Shown one piece after another: positions 8,837 to 17,877 of a DNA stretch of 64,000 bases. Source of the stretch: Ga0077527 sp945862135 (GTDB taxonomy: Bacteria > Pseudomonadota > Gammaproteobacteria > Burkholderiales > SG8-41); contig CAXNMF010000001.1 in the NCBI GenBank assembly GCA_964203275.1, forward strand, positions 434,001 through 498,000, read 5' to 3'. Each line of letters begins with the position of its first letter. The stretch's first letter is position 1. A program made the translations under genes and the position numbers. The notes under the pieces were generated by a model, which saw nothing but the letters and a program-made list of their open reading frames with translations, ran no database searches and was not told the origin of the DNA.

Positions 8837-8898
8837 ATAAAATATTTATTAAAATCAAATACTAAGGCCACTATCGCTGTACGGAAGCACAGTACGAC

Positions 8899-8913
8899 GC
8901 CCTATTTTGGTGC
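8899..8913 (+). promoter_or_regulatory. NtrC-like binding site 1
   Basis: GCCCTATTTTGGTGC resembles the NtrC dyad GCACYA-N3/4-TGGTGC, with one arm perfect. It lies about 65 bp upstream of the sigma-54 promoter, a usual enhancer distance. Confidence 0.65.
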
Positions 8914-8929
8914 TCTAAAAAGGTGCGGT

Positions 8930-8945
8930 GCACCAATAACTGGCG
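8930..8945 (+). promoter_or_regulatory. NtrC-like binding site 2
   Basis: GCACCAATAACTGGCG carries a perfect left arm and a TGGCG right arm. Its centre is 31-32 bp, three helical turns, from site 1, so the two could bind NtrC on one face of the DNA. Confidence 0.6.
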
Positions 8946-9026
8946 TAGCTGCCCCAGCATGAAGCGCAGCCCCAAACCGCTTAGCAACGGACAAATTGCT
9001 ACACTCGCTTCATCGAAGGAGATCCC

Positions 9027-9275
9027 ATGAATCAAAAGTTGCTGGACGAAATCAATGACAAATTGAGGGCGGTGATGGCGCAAAGTCCGGCCGCCGACCT
9101 GGAGCGGAATCTTCGGGCGATGCTTGGCGCCGCCTTTGCACGACTGGATCTGGTCAGTCGCGAGGAATTTGATATTCAGCGAGAAGTTCTGGCGCGAACA
9201 CGGGCCCGGCTTACAGAACTGGAAAAACAGGTCGCAGCGCTTGAATCGGCTTCTGCAACGACCGAACAACGCTAG
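9027..9275 (+). CDS. ubiK: Ubiquinone biosynthesis accessory factor UbiK (BMFP family)
   Basis: An 82-residue, almost wholly helical protein with a C-terminal coiled coil (REEFDIQREVLARTRARL, then LEKQVAALE), matching the YqiC/BMFP family. In gammaproteobacteria it assists the soluble ubiquinone-biosynthesis complex and membrane association. Start supported by GAAGGAG seven bases upstream of ATG. It stands alone, 76 nt before yifB, and just past the nitrogen control region read in the other direction. Confidence 0.88.
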   Translation: MNQKLLDEINDKLRAVMAQSPAADLERNLRAMLGAAFARLDLVSREEFDIQREVLARTRARLTELEKQVAALESASATTEQR

Positions 9276-9351
9276 TTTCTGGCGCTGAAGTCAGCCAGCA
9301 GCGGGGCGCGGCCGTTAAACAGGTTATTGCAACCCTGTCCGAGCCCCTCTC

Positions 9352-10842
9352 GTGTCCCTTGCCGTATTGTTCAGCCGTGCACTGGCCGGCCTTGATGCGC
9401 CGCTGGTCACCGTTGAAGCTCATCTCGGCAACGGTTTGCCCAGTTTCACCATCGTTGGTTTGCCCGAAGCTGAAGTCAAAGAAGCCAAGGATCGTGTCCG
9501 CGCGGCATTGATCAATGCCCGCTTTGAATTTCCTGCTCGCCGTATCACGGTCAATCTTGCACCGGCAGACCTGCCAAAGGAGTCCGGACGTTTCGACTTG
9601 CCGATTGCGCTGGGAATTCTGGCGGCTTCAGGTCAGATTCCAGCGGAGCGCCTGAACACCAGCGAGTTTGCCGGTGAACTGGCGCTGACCGGCGAATTGC
9701 GTCCGGTGCGTGGTGCATTGGCGATGGCCTTGGCCGTGGCCCGCGACGGACGCAGTTTTGTTGTGCCGCAGGCCAATGCACCTGAAGCGGCGCTGGCTCA
9801 AGGCGCCCAAATCTACGCTGCAAGTTCTCTGAATGCGGTGTGCGCCCATCTCGCCGGGCGCGAATCGCTGGCATTGGCCGCGCCGGCCCGGCAATCAGCG
9901 GAGGCGCCCTATCCCGATCTGCTCGACATCAAGGGGCAGGCTCATGCCAGGCGTGCGCTGGAGATTGCCGCAGCCGGCGGCCACAGTCTGCTCATGGTCG
10001 GGCCGCCGGGCACCGGCAAAACCATGCTGGCGCAGCGTTTGCCCGGCATCCTGCCGCCCATGAGCGAACAGGAGGCCATTGAGTCGGCAGCTGTGCAGTC
10101 GATTGCCTCACGCGGCTTTGATCCGGCGCTGTGGAAGCAGCGGCCGTACCGGTCGCCGCATCACACCGCATCCGCCGTGGCCCTGGTCGGTGGTGGCGGA
10201 ATTCCGCGACCCGGGGAGATTTCCCTCGCAATGCATGGCGTACTGTTCCTGGACGAACTGCCGGAGTTCGATCGCAAGGTGCTGGAAGTGTTGAGGGAGC
10301 CGCTCGAATCCGGGCGCATTACGATTTCCCGTGCAGCCAATCAAGCCGATTTCCCGGCGCAATTTCAGTTGGTCGCGGCAATGAATCCCTGCCCCTGCGG
10401 TTATCTTGGCCATCACAATGGACGCTGTCGCTGCACACCGGATCAGGTGCTGCGCTACCGCAGCCGCATCTCCGGTCCCTTGCTTGATCGTATTGATCTG
10501 CAGATTGAAGTGCCGGCGCTGGCGCAGGAAGACCTCACGCGTAACGCCAGCGGCGAATCTTCTGACAAGGTGCGGATGCGCGTCACTGCAGCCCGTGAGC
10601 GTGCGCTGGCGCGGCAGCACAAGCCGAATGCCAGGCTGGGATCGCGTGAAATTGATGAATTCTGTGCCCCCGATGAGAGGGGCGAGGCTCTGCTCAAGCA
10701 GGCCATTGCCCGCTTGAGTCTTTCAGCACGCGCCTATCACCGCATTTTGCGAGTGGGGCGTACGATTGCTGATCTCGCAGGCGCGGAGACTGTTGGTGCA
10801 AGCCATGTGGCCGAGGCCATTCAATACCGCCGTTGCGCCTGA
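9352..10842 (+). CDS. yifB: YifB/ComM family Mg-chelatase-like AAA+ ATPase
   Basis: AAA+ ATPase of 496 residues. The N-terminal ChlI-like domain begins SLAVLFSRALAGLDAP; Walker A GPPGTGKT is at 217-224; FLDELPEF holds Walker B; the CPCGYLGH zinc-like segment and C-terminal helical domain RAYHRILRVGRTIADL follow. The family includes ComM, a branch-migration helicase used in natural transformation. The start is GTG, placed by alignment with family N-termini. Single gene, convergent with the response regulator at 10888. Confidence 0.93.
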   Translation: MSLAVLFSRALAGLDAPLVTVEAHLGNGLPSFTIVGLPEAEVKEAKDRVRAALINARFEFPARRITVNLAPADLPKESGRFDLPIALGILAASGQIPAERLNTSEFAGELALTGELRPVRGALAMALAVARDGRSFVVPQANAPEAALAQGAQIYAASSLNAVCAHLAGRESLALAAPARQSAEAPYPDLLDIKGQAHARRALEIAAAGGHSLLMVGPPGTGKTMLAQRLPGILPPMSEQEAIESAAVQSIASRGFDPALWKQRPYRSPHHTASAVALVGGGGIPRPGEISLAMHGVLFLDELPEFDRKVLEVLREPLESGRITISRAANQADFPAQFQLVAAMNPCPCGYLGHHNGRCRCTPDQVLRYRSRISGPLLDRIDLQIEVPALAQEDLTRNASGESSDKVRMRVTAARERALARQHKPNARLGSREIDEFCAPDERGEALLKQAIARLSLSARAYHRILRVGRTIADLAGAETVGASHVAEAIQYRRCA

Positions 10843-10887
10843 ACGGCCAAGAACTGTCTGCTGCAAGTGTTCGAACTAACTGCCCGG

Positions 10888-11274
10888 TCAGGCAGGCGGC
10901 GAGGGTGAATTGCTAACCTGTTCCAAGGCGGTTAACAGGCTTTTGCGGTTGATTGGCTTGAGAAGTATGCTGTCGAATCCGGAAGACATGATGCTCTGGT
11001 GGGTATCTTCGAAGGCGTGTGCGGTGTATGCAATTACCCGAAGATGCTTCAGGTCGTCCGATTTTTTGATGATCTTGCAAACATCGTTGCCCGACATGTT
11101 GGGCATGCTGATGTCTAGCAGCACGCAGCTGTATTCCGAATCCCGCAAGGCAATCAGTGCCGCTTCACCGCTGTCCGCCTCAAAGCATTGCCAATCGGTG
11201 CCGCGCAGCAGCATCCCGGGAAGCTTCCGGTTGACAGGGTGATCATCGACAACGAGGAGGCGCCGGTTATTCAT
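10888..11274 (-). CDS. Single-domain response regulator
   Basis: A 128-residue CheY-like receiver with no output domain. Acidic pair DD at 10-11, phospho-acceptor D54 (LLDISMPNMSG), the T of YTAHA and K of LLKPI are all in place. It overlaps the upstream kinase gene by 8 nt, so it is the obvious partner of that kinase and may relay phosphate to an HPt protein or act by protein contact. Confidence 0.92.
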   Translation of the reverse strand: MNNRRLLVVDDHPVNRKLPGMLLRGTDWQCFEADSGEAALIALRDSEYSCVLLDISMPNMSGNDVCKIIKKSDDLKHLRVIAYTAHAFEDTHQSIMSSGFDSILLKPINRKSLLTALEQVSNSPSPPA

Positions 11275-12958
11275 TTTTCAGCGGCAGGGTGAAATGGAAA
11301 GTGCTTCCGATGTCGACTTTTGACTCAAACCAGATGTGACCGCCCATGAATTCGACAAGGTCTTTTGAGAGCGCGAGGCCGAGGCCGCTTCCCTCCTGCT
11401 GGCGCGTGATGAAATTGTCCAATTGACGGAATCGGTCAAAAATGTGGTGCTGCTGATCCAGCGGAATGCCGACCCCAGAATCAATCACACTGAACTGCAG
11501 CGCATCTCCCGCTGGGGATTTCTTGAGGCGAAGATGCACAAAACCGTAAGTTGTGAATTTGATGCTGTTCTGAATCAGATTGTTAAGGACCTGCGCAAGC
11601 TTGGTGACGTCGCAGATAACTGATGATGGTATTTTCTCATCAATAAACAGGTTAAGTTCTAAATTTTTCTTTTTCGCGCTGCCGGAATGAAGGTTGATCA
11701 CCTTGTTCATGATCTCCTGGATGTTTGCCGGCACAGCGTTAAGCGTCATTCTACCGGCCTCGATTTTTGCCAGATCCAGCGTTGTATTTACTAGTGATAG
11801 CAAATGCTCTCCCGATTCGTGAATGGTGCGGGCCGTTTCCCTGTCTTCTGGATTCTGTGCATGGTCTTTCAGGTACTCGGAAAAACCGAGAATGCCGGTA
11901 AGAGGAGTCCTCAACTCGTGCGATATGCGCGAGATGAACTCGGATTTCATCCGTGTGGCCTCCCGCGCCTCCCGCGCAGTCTTTTCCAGCGCGGTATTGA
12001 CACGCTGCTGGGCTTTGAGCGTGCGCTGCAGCGCCCAGCTTGCGAGGAGCAGCAAAAAAGTTAACGCTGCGCCAAGACCCGACATCAACGTCGAATGCTC
12101 CTGGAACTCTTCAAGCACGGCACTCTTGCTGATGCCGACCACCACGATCAAGGGATATTCCTTCAAGCGTCTGTATGCGTAGATGCGGCTGGTGTTATCG
12201 AAGACGCCTGTCGCTTGGAATGTTCCCCTCGACGCAAGCGCCAATTTTTTAAAGAGTTCAGAATTGCTTATGTTTTGGCCGATTTCGCTGGAATTCCCGC
12301 TACGGCGCGCGCGAACAATGCCGTCGGTCCCGATCAATGCCGTGACAGAGCCGGGGCCAAGATCGACTGACCGGTAAAATTCAGTGAAGTAGCCTGGATC
12401 GAGACTAGATACGGCGATGCCGCCAAAGCGGCCGTCCGGTTTGTTGATGCGACGAGTGAATTGAAGCGACCACTTGCCGCTGGATCTGCCAAGCACAGGC
12501 TTGGAAATGAACAAATTTTCGCTGTCCCGGTCGGTATGAACCGTGAAATGCTCCCGATCCTTGATGTTCGAGGCCGGACGCGGAGGGATGATCTGCTGGG
12601 TTTGTCCGTTTTCATCGGCAGTGGCTATCAGGTTGAAAAAACTGTCGAGGAAAACGCCATCCCGCGAGTAGCGGGAGAGGTCGAAACCGGAGGGGTTACG
12701 TTCGATTTCGGCTTTTATGAAGACTGTTGTCTGGTCTAATACGCGTACCGTTCTGGTGGTATGTTCCTCGAGAAGTTTTGCATGGGTCTCAACCTGTTTT
12801 GCGGATGACGCCAGGGTGTCATCCTTTTCAAAATCCAGATAAACCAGGATGCCAGTCCAGACGGCAATCGAGAGGATAATCGTAATAGTCCAGATCAGCG
12901 CAAAATTGCGTCTGGCAACAAGGGCTGTGTTTTCAATCGGAGGCGCGCTCGGGGCCAT
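11267..12958 (-). CDS. Membrane histidine kinase with periplasmic dCache-like sensor
   Basis: About 563 residues: one N-terminal transmembrane segment (LIWTITIILSIAVWTGILV), a ~250-residue periplasmic region with dCache/PDC features (IKDREHFTVHTD, FISKPVLGRSSGKWSLQFTR), a second transmembrane segment (LGAALTFLLLLASWAL), a HisKA helix with SHELRTPLTGILGFSEYL, and an HATPase domain with NLIQNSIKF, DSGVGIPLDQ and GSGLGLAL. The start is unsure; a TTG at 12991 and GTG at 12973 are also open, and no good Shine-Dalgarno marks any of them. Ligand unknown. Pairs with the overlapping receiver gene. Confidence 0.9.
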   Translation of the reverse strand: MAPSAPPIENTALVARRNFALIWTITIILSIAVWTGILVYLDFEKDDTLASSAKQVETHAKLLEEHTTRTVRVLDQTTVFIKAEIERNPSGFDLSRYSRDGVFLDSFFNLIATADENGQTQQIIPPRPASNIKDREHFTVHTDRDSENLFISKPVLGRSSGKWSLQFTRRINKPDGRFGGIAVSSLDPGYFTEFYRSVDLGPGSVTALIGTDGIVRARRSGNSSEIGQNISNSELFKKLALASRGTFQATGVFDNTSRIYAYRRLKEYPLIVVVGISKSAVLEEFQEHSTLMSGLGAALTFLLLLASWALQRTLKAQQRVNTALEKTAREAREATRMKSEFISRISHELRTPLTGILGFSEYLKDHAQNPEDRETARTIHESGEHLLSLVNTTLDLAKIEAGRMTLNAVPANIQEIMNKVINLHSGSAKKKNLELNLFIDEKIPSSVICDVTKLAQVLNNLIQNSIKFTTYGFVHLRLKKSPAGDALQFSVIDSGVGIPLDQQHHIFDRFRQLDNFITRQQEGSGLGLALSKDLVEFMGGHIWFESKVDIGSTFHFTLPLKNE

Positions 12959-13027
12959 TTCAGGAGAATTCACGGCAGAAATATCCAGCAAACATGGTGA
13001 GTCAGATGGTGGGTCAGGTTTTGTCGG

Positions 13028-13204
13028 TCACCGCTGGAGTGGCGGCAAGGTGGGCTCGGAACCAACCCAATCGATCAAAGGTTTTGCTTTTGACTTGACC
13101 CCATAAACCATCTCTTCGGCAAACGAATCAGCAATTAATGCTGTCACTCCATTGTGGAGCAAATGCGCGACTTGTTCTGGGTGAAAATAGTGTGGTTTTG
13201 TCAT
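13028..13204 (-). CDS. Possible 58-residue protein, unknown
   Basis: An ATG-to-TGA frame, beginning MTKPHYFHPEQVAHLLHNG and ending LPPLQR. It lies upstream of the histidine kinase on the same strand with a ~70-nt gap, and downstream of an AT-rich imperfect palindrome that could hold its promoter. The amino-acid mix looks protein-like (charged, amphipathic first half) but there is no clear Shine-Dalgarno and I recognise no family. It could be a chance frame. Confidence 0.4.
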   Translation of the reverse strand: MTKPHYFHPEQVAHLLHNGVTALIADSFAEEMVYGVKSKAKPLIDWVGSEPTLPPLQR

Positions 13205-13220
13205 GGACTGAAAGGAAAAT

Positions 13221-13242
13221 CTTAATATAAATTAATATTAAG
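13221..13242. promoter_or_regulatory. Imperfect palindrome between divergent genes
   Basis: CTTAATAT and ATATTAAG form 8-bp arms around a 6-bp AT centre, midway between the minus-strand kinase unit and the plus-strand gene at 13271. Likely operator or promoter region; the protein that binds is unknown. Confidence 0.4.
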
Positions 13243-13270
13243 TGATTTGCAGTTAGGGAGAATATAGGCC

Positions 13271-13774
13271 ATGAATCTGTTTAGTGCTAATAATATTAAG
13301 AGTAAATACAAACCTTGGTTTGTCCAGTCTTTGCGGCATATTTTCTGCCTCTGGATTTTCCTTGGCCCAACGGGCGTATTTTCGTCGGTTCCTGCCCTCG
13401 CAAGCGGGGTTACCCAGGAAAGTCCCGCAGCCCTTTCTATACAGCTGCAGGTTGCGGCCAGACAGCATTACGAACATCACAAGATCAACGGGTTCTGGCA
13501 TTTTATTGATCATGAACAGATGCGCCCCTCAAAGCTCCAAGGGAACTTCTCTTCTCCCAAGTTTTATCAATTTGGGGATTATTTTGCAGTCCGCTACCTA
13601 TTTTATGATGTTAAGGATATGCCGCGTCCCATGATTTTTTACATGACGCGCCGGCGTCCCAACGAATTTGTCGTGGTGCATGTTGATACCAACGACGACA
13701 AACCCCTAGGAAACCTGGTGCGCAACAAAGTCGCGCTGCCTATTAACTTTGACATCGGCAGGCTCGGCCCCTGA
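13271..13774 (+). CDS. Hypothetical exported protein
   Basis: 167 residues. An N-terminal hydrophobic segment (LRHIFCLWIFLGPTGVFSSV) ending PALASG reads as a signal peptide. The mature part is hydrophilic with many aromatic residues (HHKINGFWHFIDHE, FYMTRRRPNEFVVVHVD). I do not recognise a domain. Its stop codon overlaps the start of the large hybrid kinase (TGATG), so it may be that kinase's periplasmic ligand-binding partner; this is inferred from position only. Confidence 0.75.
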   Translation: MNLFSANNIKSKYKPWFVQSLRHIFCLWIFLGPTGVFSSVPALASGVTQESPAALSIQLQVAARQHYEHHKINGFWHFIDHEQMRPSKLQGNFSSPKFYQFGDYFAVRYLFYDVKDMPRPMIFYMTRRRPNEFVVVHVDTNDDKPLGNLVRNKVALPINFDIGRLGP

Positions 13775-16700
13775 TGTTTCCTGTCGTTTCTGGCATTCGC
13801 CGGCACCTGCTTTCCAAGCTGTTGCTGAGTATCGCCGGAGGATACCTGGCCGTCGGAATTGCGGGACTTTATTGGCTGAATGAACACGATTTACAGCGGC
13901 ACTCCAGGGCGATCACCGAGCGGGTGAGTCTGTTGACCTCTACGGTAGTGTCGTCTCTGGAAAAGATACCGGATCTTGACGCCGGTTCCAGTCCAACAAG
14001 CGCTCTGATCAAAGAAATTCTCGACACATTTGCGATCGAGCCGGATATTCGCTGCGCCGAAGTGTCGGACCAGCAAAGCAGCCTGGTAATCTCCCGCTGG
14101 CCGGATCATCGCCGTTGCGAAGGCCTGCAGGACGGGTTCAGAATCACCATTACGCTGACGCCGCCAAGCAGACATCAGTTGCATCTGTTTATCGGGGACG
14201 ACAATCTGCAAGCCGAAATGCTGTGGGAAAGCCAGTATCGCTTACTGCTGCTGTTGTTGTCCTTGCTGGTGGTGTCAATGATCCTGTTTGCCAGCTACCG
14301 GCATTGGCTGGGCAAGCCGCTGCTGAAGGTGCTTTCTGCAGTTGAGAGCGAAAGGGAAACCGGCGCCCACCAGGTGCTGGACTATCGTTCCGAGGACGAA
14401 TTGGGGCGACTGGTCGATGAGTTGAATACGCTGATGGCGACTCTGGAGCAGAGGGATATCGCCTTGATGGAATATAAGCAGGCCCTGTCGACTGCTTATC
14501 AGCGTCTGGAGGTCCGCGCCGAGCAACTGGCACGCAGCGAAGCCCTTTTCGTGGCCGCTTTCGACGGCGCGCCCCTTGGAGTGGCCTTGCGTTCAGCAGA
14601 TCCAGACAATCCCCGGTTCCTGCGAGTCAATGAGCAATTCTGCAAAATGCTCGGCTACAGCGCCGATGAATTGATGGCCCTCAATGTGTGGGACATCACG
14701 CCGTCCGAAGATCTCCGCGAGGCCAGGCAATACATTGGTTTTCTCAGTGGTGGTTCTATCGGGCCTTACACCCGAGAAAAGCGCTATATCCGCAAAGACG
14801 GCAGCGAGTTGTGGGCCAGTATTTCGGTGGCGCCGATTATGGATGATGACGGCAAACTGCTGCATTTTGTCGCGATTCTCATTGATATTTCGGCCGAAAA
14901 AATTGCACGCGCCGAGCGTGATTCAGCGCGACGGCTGATGCAGGATTTGCTCGACTTCATGCCGGCGGAAGTTGCCGTTATCGACGACAAACGGCATTTC
15001 CAGATCCGCAACAACACTCACCGTTCCAACCACCCGCAGGTCTGCGATCTTGATGAAGTGCAGATCACCGCAGCGGACAGCTTGGCGTTGATTTCGGGTA
15101 AGGCCCTGCAGCAGGAAGAGGTCGATCAAGGCAATGACGGCCTCAGCAAGTATTTCCTGGCCCAGCGATTCCCTCTAAAAGACGTTTACGGAAAACAATA
15201 TGCTTACGGGCTGATCCGTACAGACGTCTCCGATCTGAAATACGCGGAACTGCAATTGCGGCAGACCGAATCTTGGTACCGAGAGATTTTTGAGCTGGCG
15301 CCCGAGGGAATGCTCATTATCGACGACAATGGTGAAATCCACCTGTCGAATGACGGTGTTCAGGAACTTCTGGGATACGGTGAGCATGAATTGCGCGGCA
15401 AGACTGTCGCAGATTTGGTGCCCGTGAACTATCGCGAGGAGCAGGCGCGGCATTTCCGCGCCTTCCTGGGTTCCCCGCCGGAAACCCTGCTCAAACGGGA
15501 AGTGATGGGCCTGAACAAGGCCGGTGAAGCATTCCCGGTTGAGATCAAGCTCAGGCGGCTGCCCAAATTGCCCGACCGACCGCAGTTTGTCAGTGTTGCG
15601 GTACGCAGTCTCGTGGCCCAGCGTGAAATGCAAAAAATCACCCGCGAGGCACGTAAGCTGGCCGAGCAGGCGGCAAGGGCGAAATCGGATTTCCTCGCCA
15701 ATATGAGTCACGAAATCCGCACACCGCTCAATGCCATCATTGGCATGTCCAGATTGGCCATGGACCAGGCGGCGAACAGCCGGCAACGCGATCAACTGTC
15801 CAAAGTCCTCGTTTCCGCCCGGCATTTGCTGGGTGTTGTCGGCGACATCCTGGATGTGTCGAAAATCGAGGCTGGAAAACTTGCGCTTGAAGAAATCGAT
15901 TTTGCTTTGGACAAGGTGTTGGCCGATTCCGCGACCATGGTCGCGCAGCAATGTTCGGCGAAGGGCCTGGAACTGATACTCAATGTGGATCCGGTGATCC
16001 CGAAACGCGTGCTTGGGGACCCCTTGCGTCTGTCCCAAGTCATCGCCAATTACACCAACAACGCGCTGAAATTCACCGAGCATGGTGAAATCGAAATCCG
16101 TGCCGAACTGCTGCGCAGAGAGGGTCAGGAGGTGCTGATCAAGCTCTCCGTATGTGACACCGGTATCGGCATGACCCGAGAACAGATTTCCCGGCTGTTC
16201 CAGAGTTTTGAACAGGCGGACCCGTCGATTTCCCGTCGCTACGGCGGCACCGGTCTGGGATTGGCCATCTGCAAGCGGCTGGCAACCATGATGGGCGGCG
16301 AGGTCGGCGTGGACAGCGAGATCGGGCATGGTTCGACCTTCTGGTTCACCGCGAAACTCAAAGTGCCTGAGCAGTCTTCGATTCCAGCCCATAAAGCCAA
16401 TCCGGAAGGCCGACGCGTCATCGTGGTTGATGATAACCCCAGCGTCAGACGTATACTTTTGCAGATGCTGCGTGGTTTCGGCCTGATCGCGGAGGAGGCA
16501 CGTACCGGGCTCGAGGCCGTTGATCGTTGCGTCGAGGCCGAGCGAATGGGTTGCGGGTACGATGTTGCGCTGATTGACCTCATGATGGCTGGCGTTGACG
16601 GCATCGAGACCATCAAGCGATTACGCGCTCAGCTGCCGCAACGTCCGGCGCTGGTGGCCATCTCTGGTTTTATGAGTGGTCCCTTGCACAAGCAGGCTGA

Positions 16701-17877
16701 ACTGGCGGGGGCCCGGCGGATTTTGCAAAAACCGCTGCAGCCCTCGGTGTTGCTGGAAACAGTGGCGGAGCTGGTCGGTGAAAGCAGTTCCGATGCCCAG
16801 GAGATTCAGGGAGCTGATTTCCGCAAAAAGCCGCAATACCTGAAGGGGATCAGCATCCTGGTCGTTGAGGATAATCAGCTTAACCAGGAAGTGGCCACCG
16901 CTTTTCTCGAAGATTGGGGCTGCAAAGTCAGCCTTGCCGGTGATGGTGCGCAGGCGCTGCACCTGGTGCAGGAAAACCCCTATGACCTGGTGCTGATGGA
17001 CATGCAGATGCCTCTGATGGATGGTCTGGAGGCAACTCGCGCGATACGGGCTATTGAACGTTTACGAACTTTGCCTATTGTTGCCATGACAGCCAATGCG
17101 ATGCTCGCCGATCGCGAACGCTGCCTCGAAGCGGGCATGAACGACCACATTGCAAAACCCATCGACCCGGAACGGCTGCTTGAAGTGATCCGGCAACAAC
17201 TGTCAAACCTGTCGGTCGTGGAACCTGAAAAAAATGAAATTTCCAGGCGGCACTCGGGTATTGTCATCCCGGGTATTGACACCCGGTCAGGACTGGCGCG
17301 GGTGCTGGACAATACCGAACTCTACCTTGCCATTCTCAAGCGCTTTGTCGCTCAAGCCGATTCGTTTGCCGCGGAATCGGAAAACGCGGTGGCCTTGGGT
17401 GACTGGACGACCCTGGAGCGCCTGGCTCACACCATGAAGAGCACTGCAGCGATGATTGGCGCCGATGCGGTGACGGAAGCGGCAGTCAAACTGGAAACCG
17501 CCGCCAGCAGTCCTGATGGTTCCGACCTGCCGGCCCAGCTGACGAGGACCGCGGGCAAATTGGCCTTGGAGGCGGCGGCTGCAATCCGAACCTCGCTGGA
17601 TGTGCACCTTGAGGGTACTGTCGAAGCGGACCCGCATGGCGGCGGGGCCGCGCAGCTGATCCATGAGTTGCGCGAGTATCTGGTGCGTGACGATGCGCGG
17701 GCCCTTCGTTTTTGCCGAGAATACGGAGCCACGCTGAACGCCGCCCTTGGTATCCAGGACGAGCTGGTGAAGGCTGTTGAGCGGTTTGATTTTGCAGGGG
17801 CGCTGGCTGTTCTGGACGCCCGCCAGGCTAATTGGGGCGATAATCAGGAAGTTATCCGAAAACAGAAGGCAATGTAA
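13774..17877 (+). CDS. Hybrid sensor histidine kinase (HAMP-PAS-HisKA-HATPase-REC-REC-HPt)
   Basis: A 1367-residue multi-step phosphorelay kinase. Order: transmembrane helix near 14-34; periplasmic loop with two Cys; second helix near 155-172; HAMP; coiled coil; PAS with PAC (about 265-385); a short second PAS-like domain; a further PAS (about 510-620); HisKA with His646 (NMSHEIRTPLNAIIG); HATPase ending GTGLGLAI; receiver 1 with D935 (LIDLMMAGVDG); receiver 2 with D1076 (LMDMQMPLMDG); C-terminal HPt with His1219 (LAHTMKSTAAMIGA). All phospho-acceptors are intact. It overlaps both neighbours by one base, so three genes are coupled. The HPt likely feeds the HD-GYP regulator downstream. Confidence 0.95.
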   Translation: MFPVVSGIRRHLLSKLLLSIAGGYLAVGIAGLYWLNEHDLQRHSRAITERVSLLTSTVVSSLEKIPDLDAGSSPTSALIKEILDTFAIEPDIRCAEVSDQQSSLVISRWPDHRRCEGLQDGFRITITLTPPSRHQLHLFIGDDNLQAEMLWESQYRLLLLLLSLLVVSMILFASYRHWLGKPLLKVLSAVESERETGAHQVLDYRSEDELGRLVDELNTLMATLEQRDIALMEYKQALSTAYQRLEVRAEQLARSEALFVAAFDGAPLGVALRSADPDNPRFLRVNEQFCKMLGYSADELMALNVWDITPSEDLREARQYIGFLSGGSIGPYTREKRYIRKDGSELWASISVAPIMDDDGKLLHFVAILIDISAEKIARAERDSARRLMQDLLDFMPAEVAVIDDKRHFQIRNNTHRSNHPQVCDLDEVQITAADSLALISGKALQQEEVDQGNDGLSKYFLAQRFPLKDVYGKQYAYGLIRTDVSDLKYAELQLRQTESWYREIFELAPEGMLIIDDNGEIHLSNDGVQELLGYGEHELRGKTVADLVPVNYREEQARHFRAFLGSPPETLLKREVMGLNKAGEAFPVEIKLRRLPKLPDRPQFVSVAVRSLVAQREMQKITREARKLAEQAARAKSDFLANMSHEIRTPLNAIIGMSRLAMDQAANSRQRDQLSKVLVSARHLLGVVGDILDVSKIEAGKLALEEIDFALDKVLADSATMVAQQCSAKGLELILNVDPVIPKRVLGDPLRLSQVIANYTNNALKFTEHGEIEIRAELLRREGQEVLIKLSVCDTGIGMTREQISRLFQSFEQADPSISRRYGGTGLGLAICKRLATMMGGEVGVDSEIGHGSTFWFTAKLKVPEQSSIPAHKANPEGRRVIVVDDNPSVRRILLQMLRGFGLIAEEARTGLEAVDRCVEAERMGCGYDVALIDLMMAGVDGIETIKRLRAQLPQRPALVAISGFMSGPLHKQAELAGARRILQKPLQPSVLLETVAELVGESSSDAQEIQGADFRKKPQYLKGISILVVEDNQLNQEVATAFLEDWGCKVSLAGDGAQALHLVQENPYDLVLMDMQMPLMDGLEATRAIRAIERLRTLPIVAMTANAMLADRERCLEAGMNDHIAKPIDPERLLEVIRQQLSNLSVVEPEKNEISRRHSGIVIPGIDTRSGLARVLDNTELYLAILKRFVAQADSFAAESENAVALGDWTTLERLAHTMKSTAAMIGADAVTEAAVKLETAASSPDGSDLPAQLTRTAGKLALEAAAAIRTSLDVHLEGTVEADPHGGGAAQLIHELREYLVRDDARALRFCREYGATLNAALGIQDELVKAVERFDFAGALAVLDARQANWGDNQEVIRKQKAM

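Noticed and set aside
15175..16392. 405-residue minus-strand frame inside the hybrid kinase gene
   Set aside because: Antisense to an intact HisKA/HATPase region; composition is that of a mirror frame.
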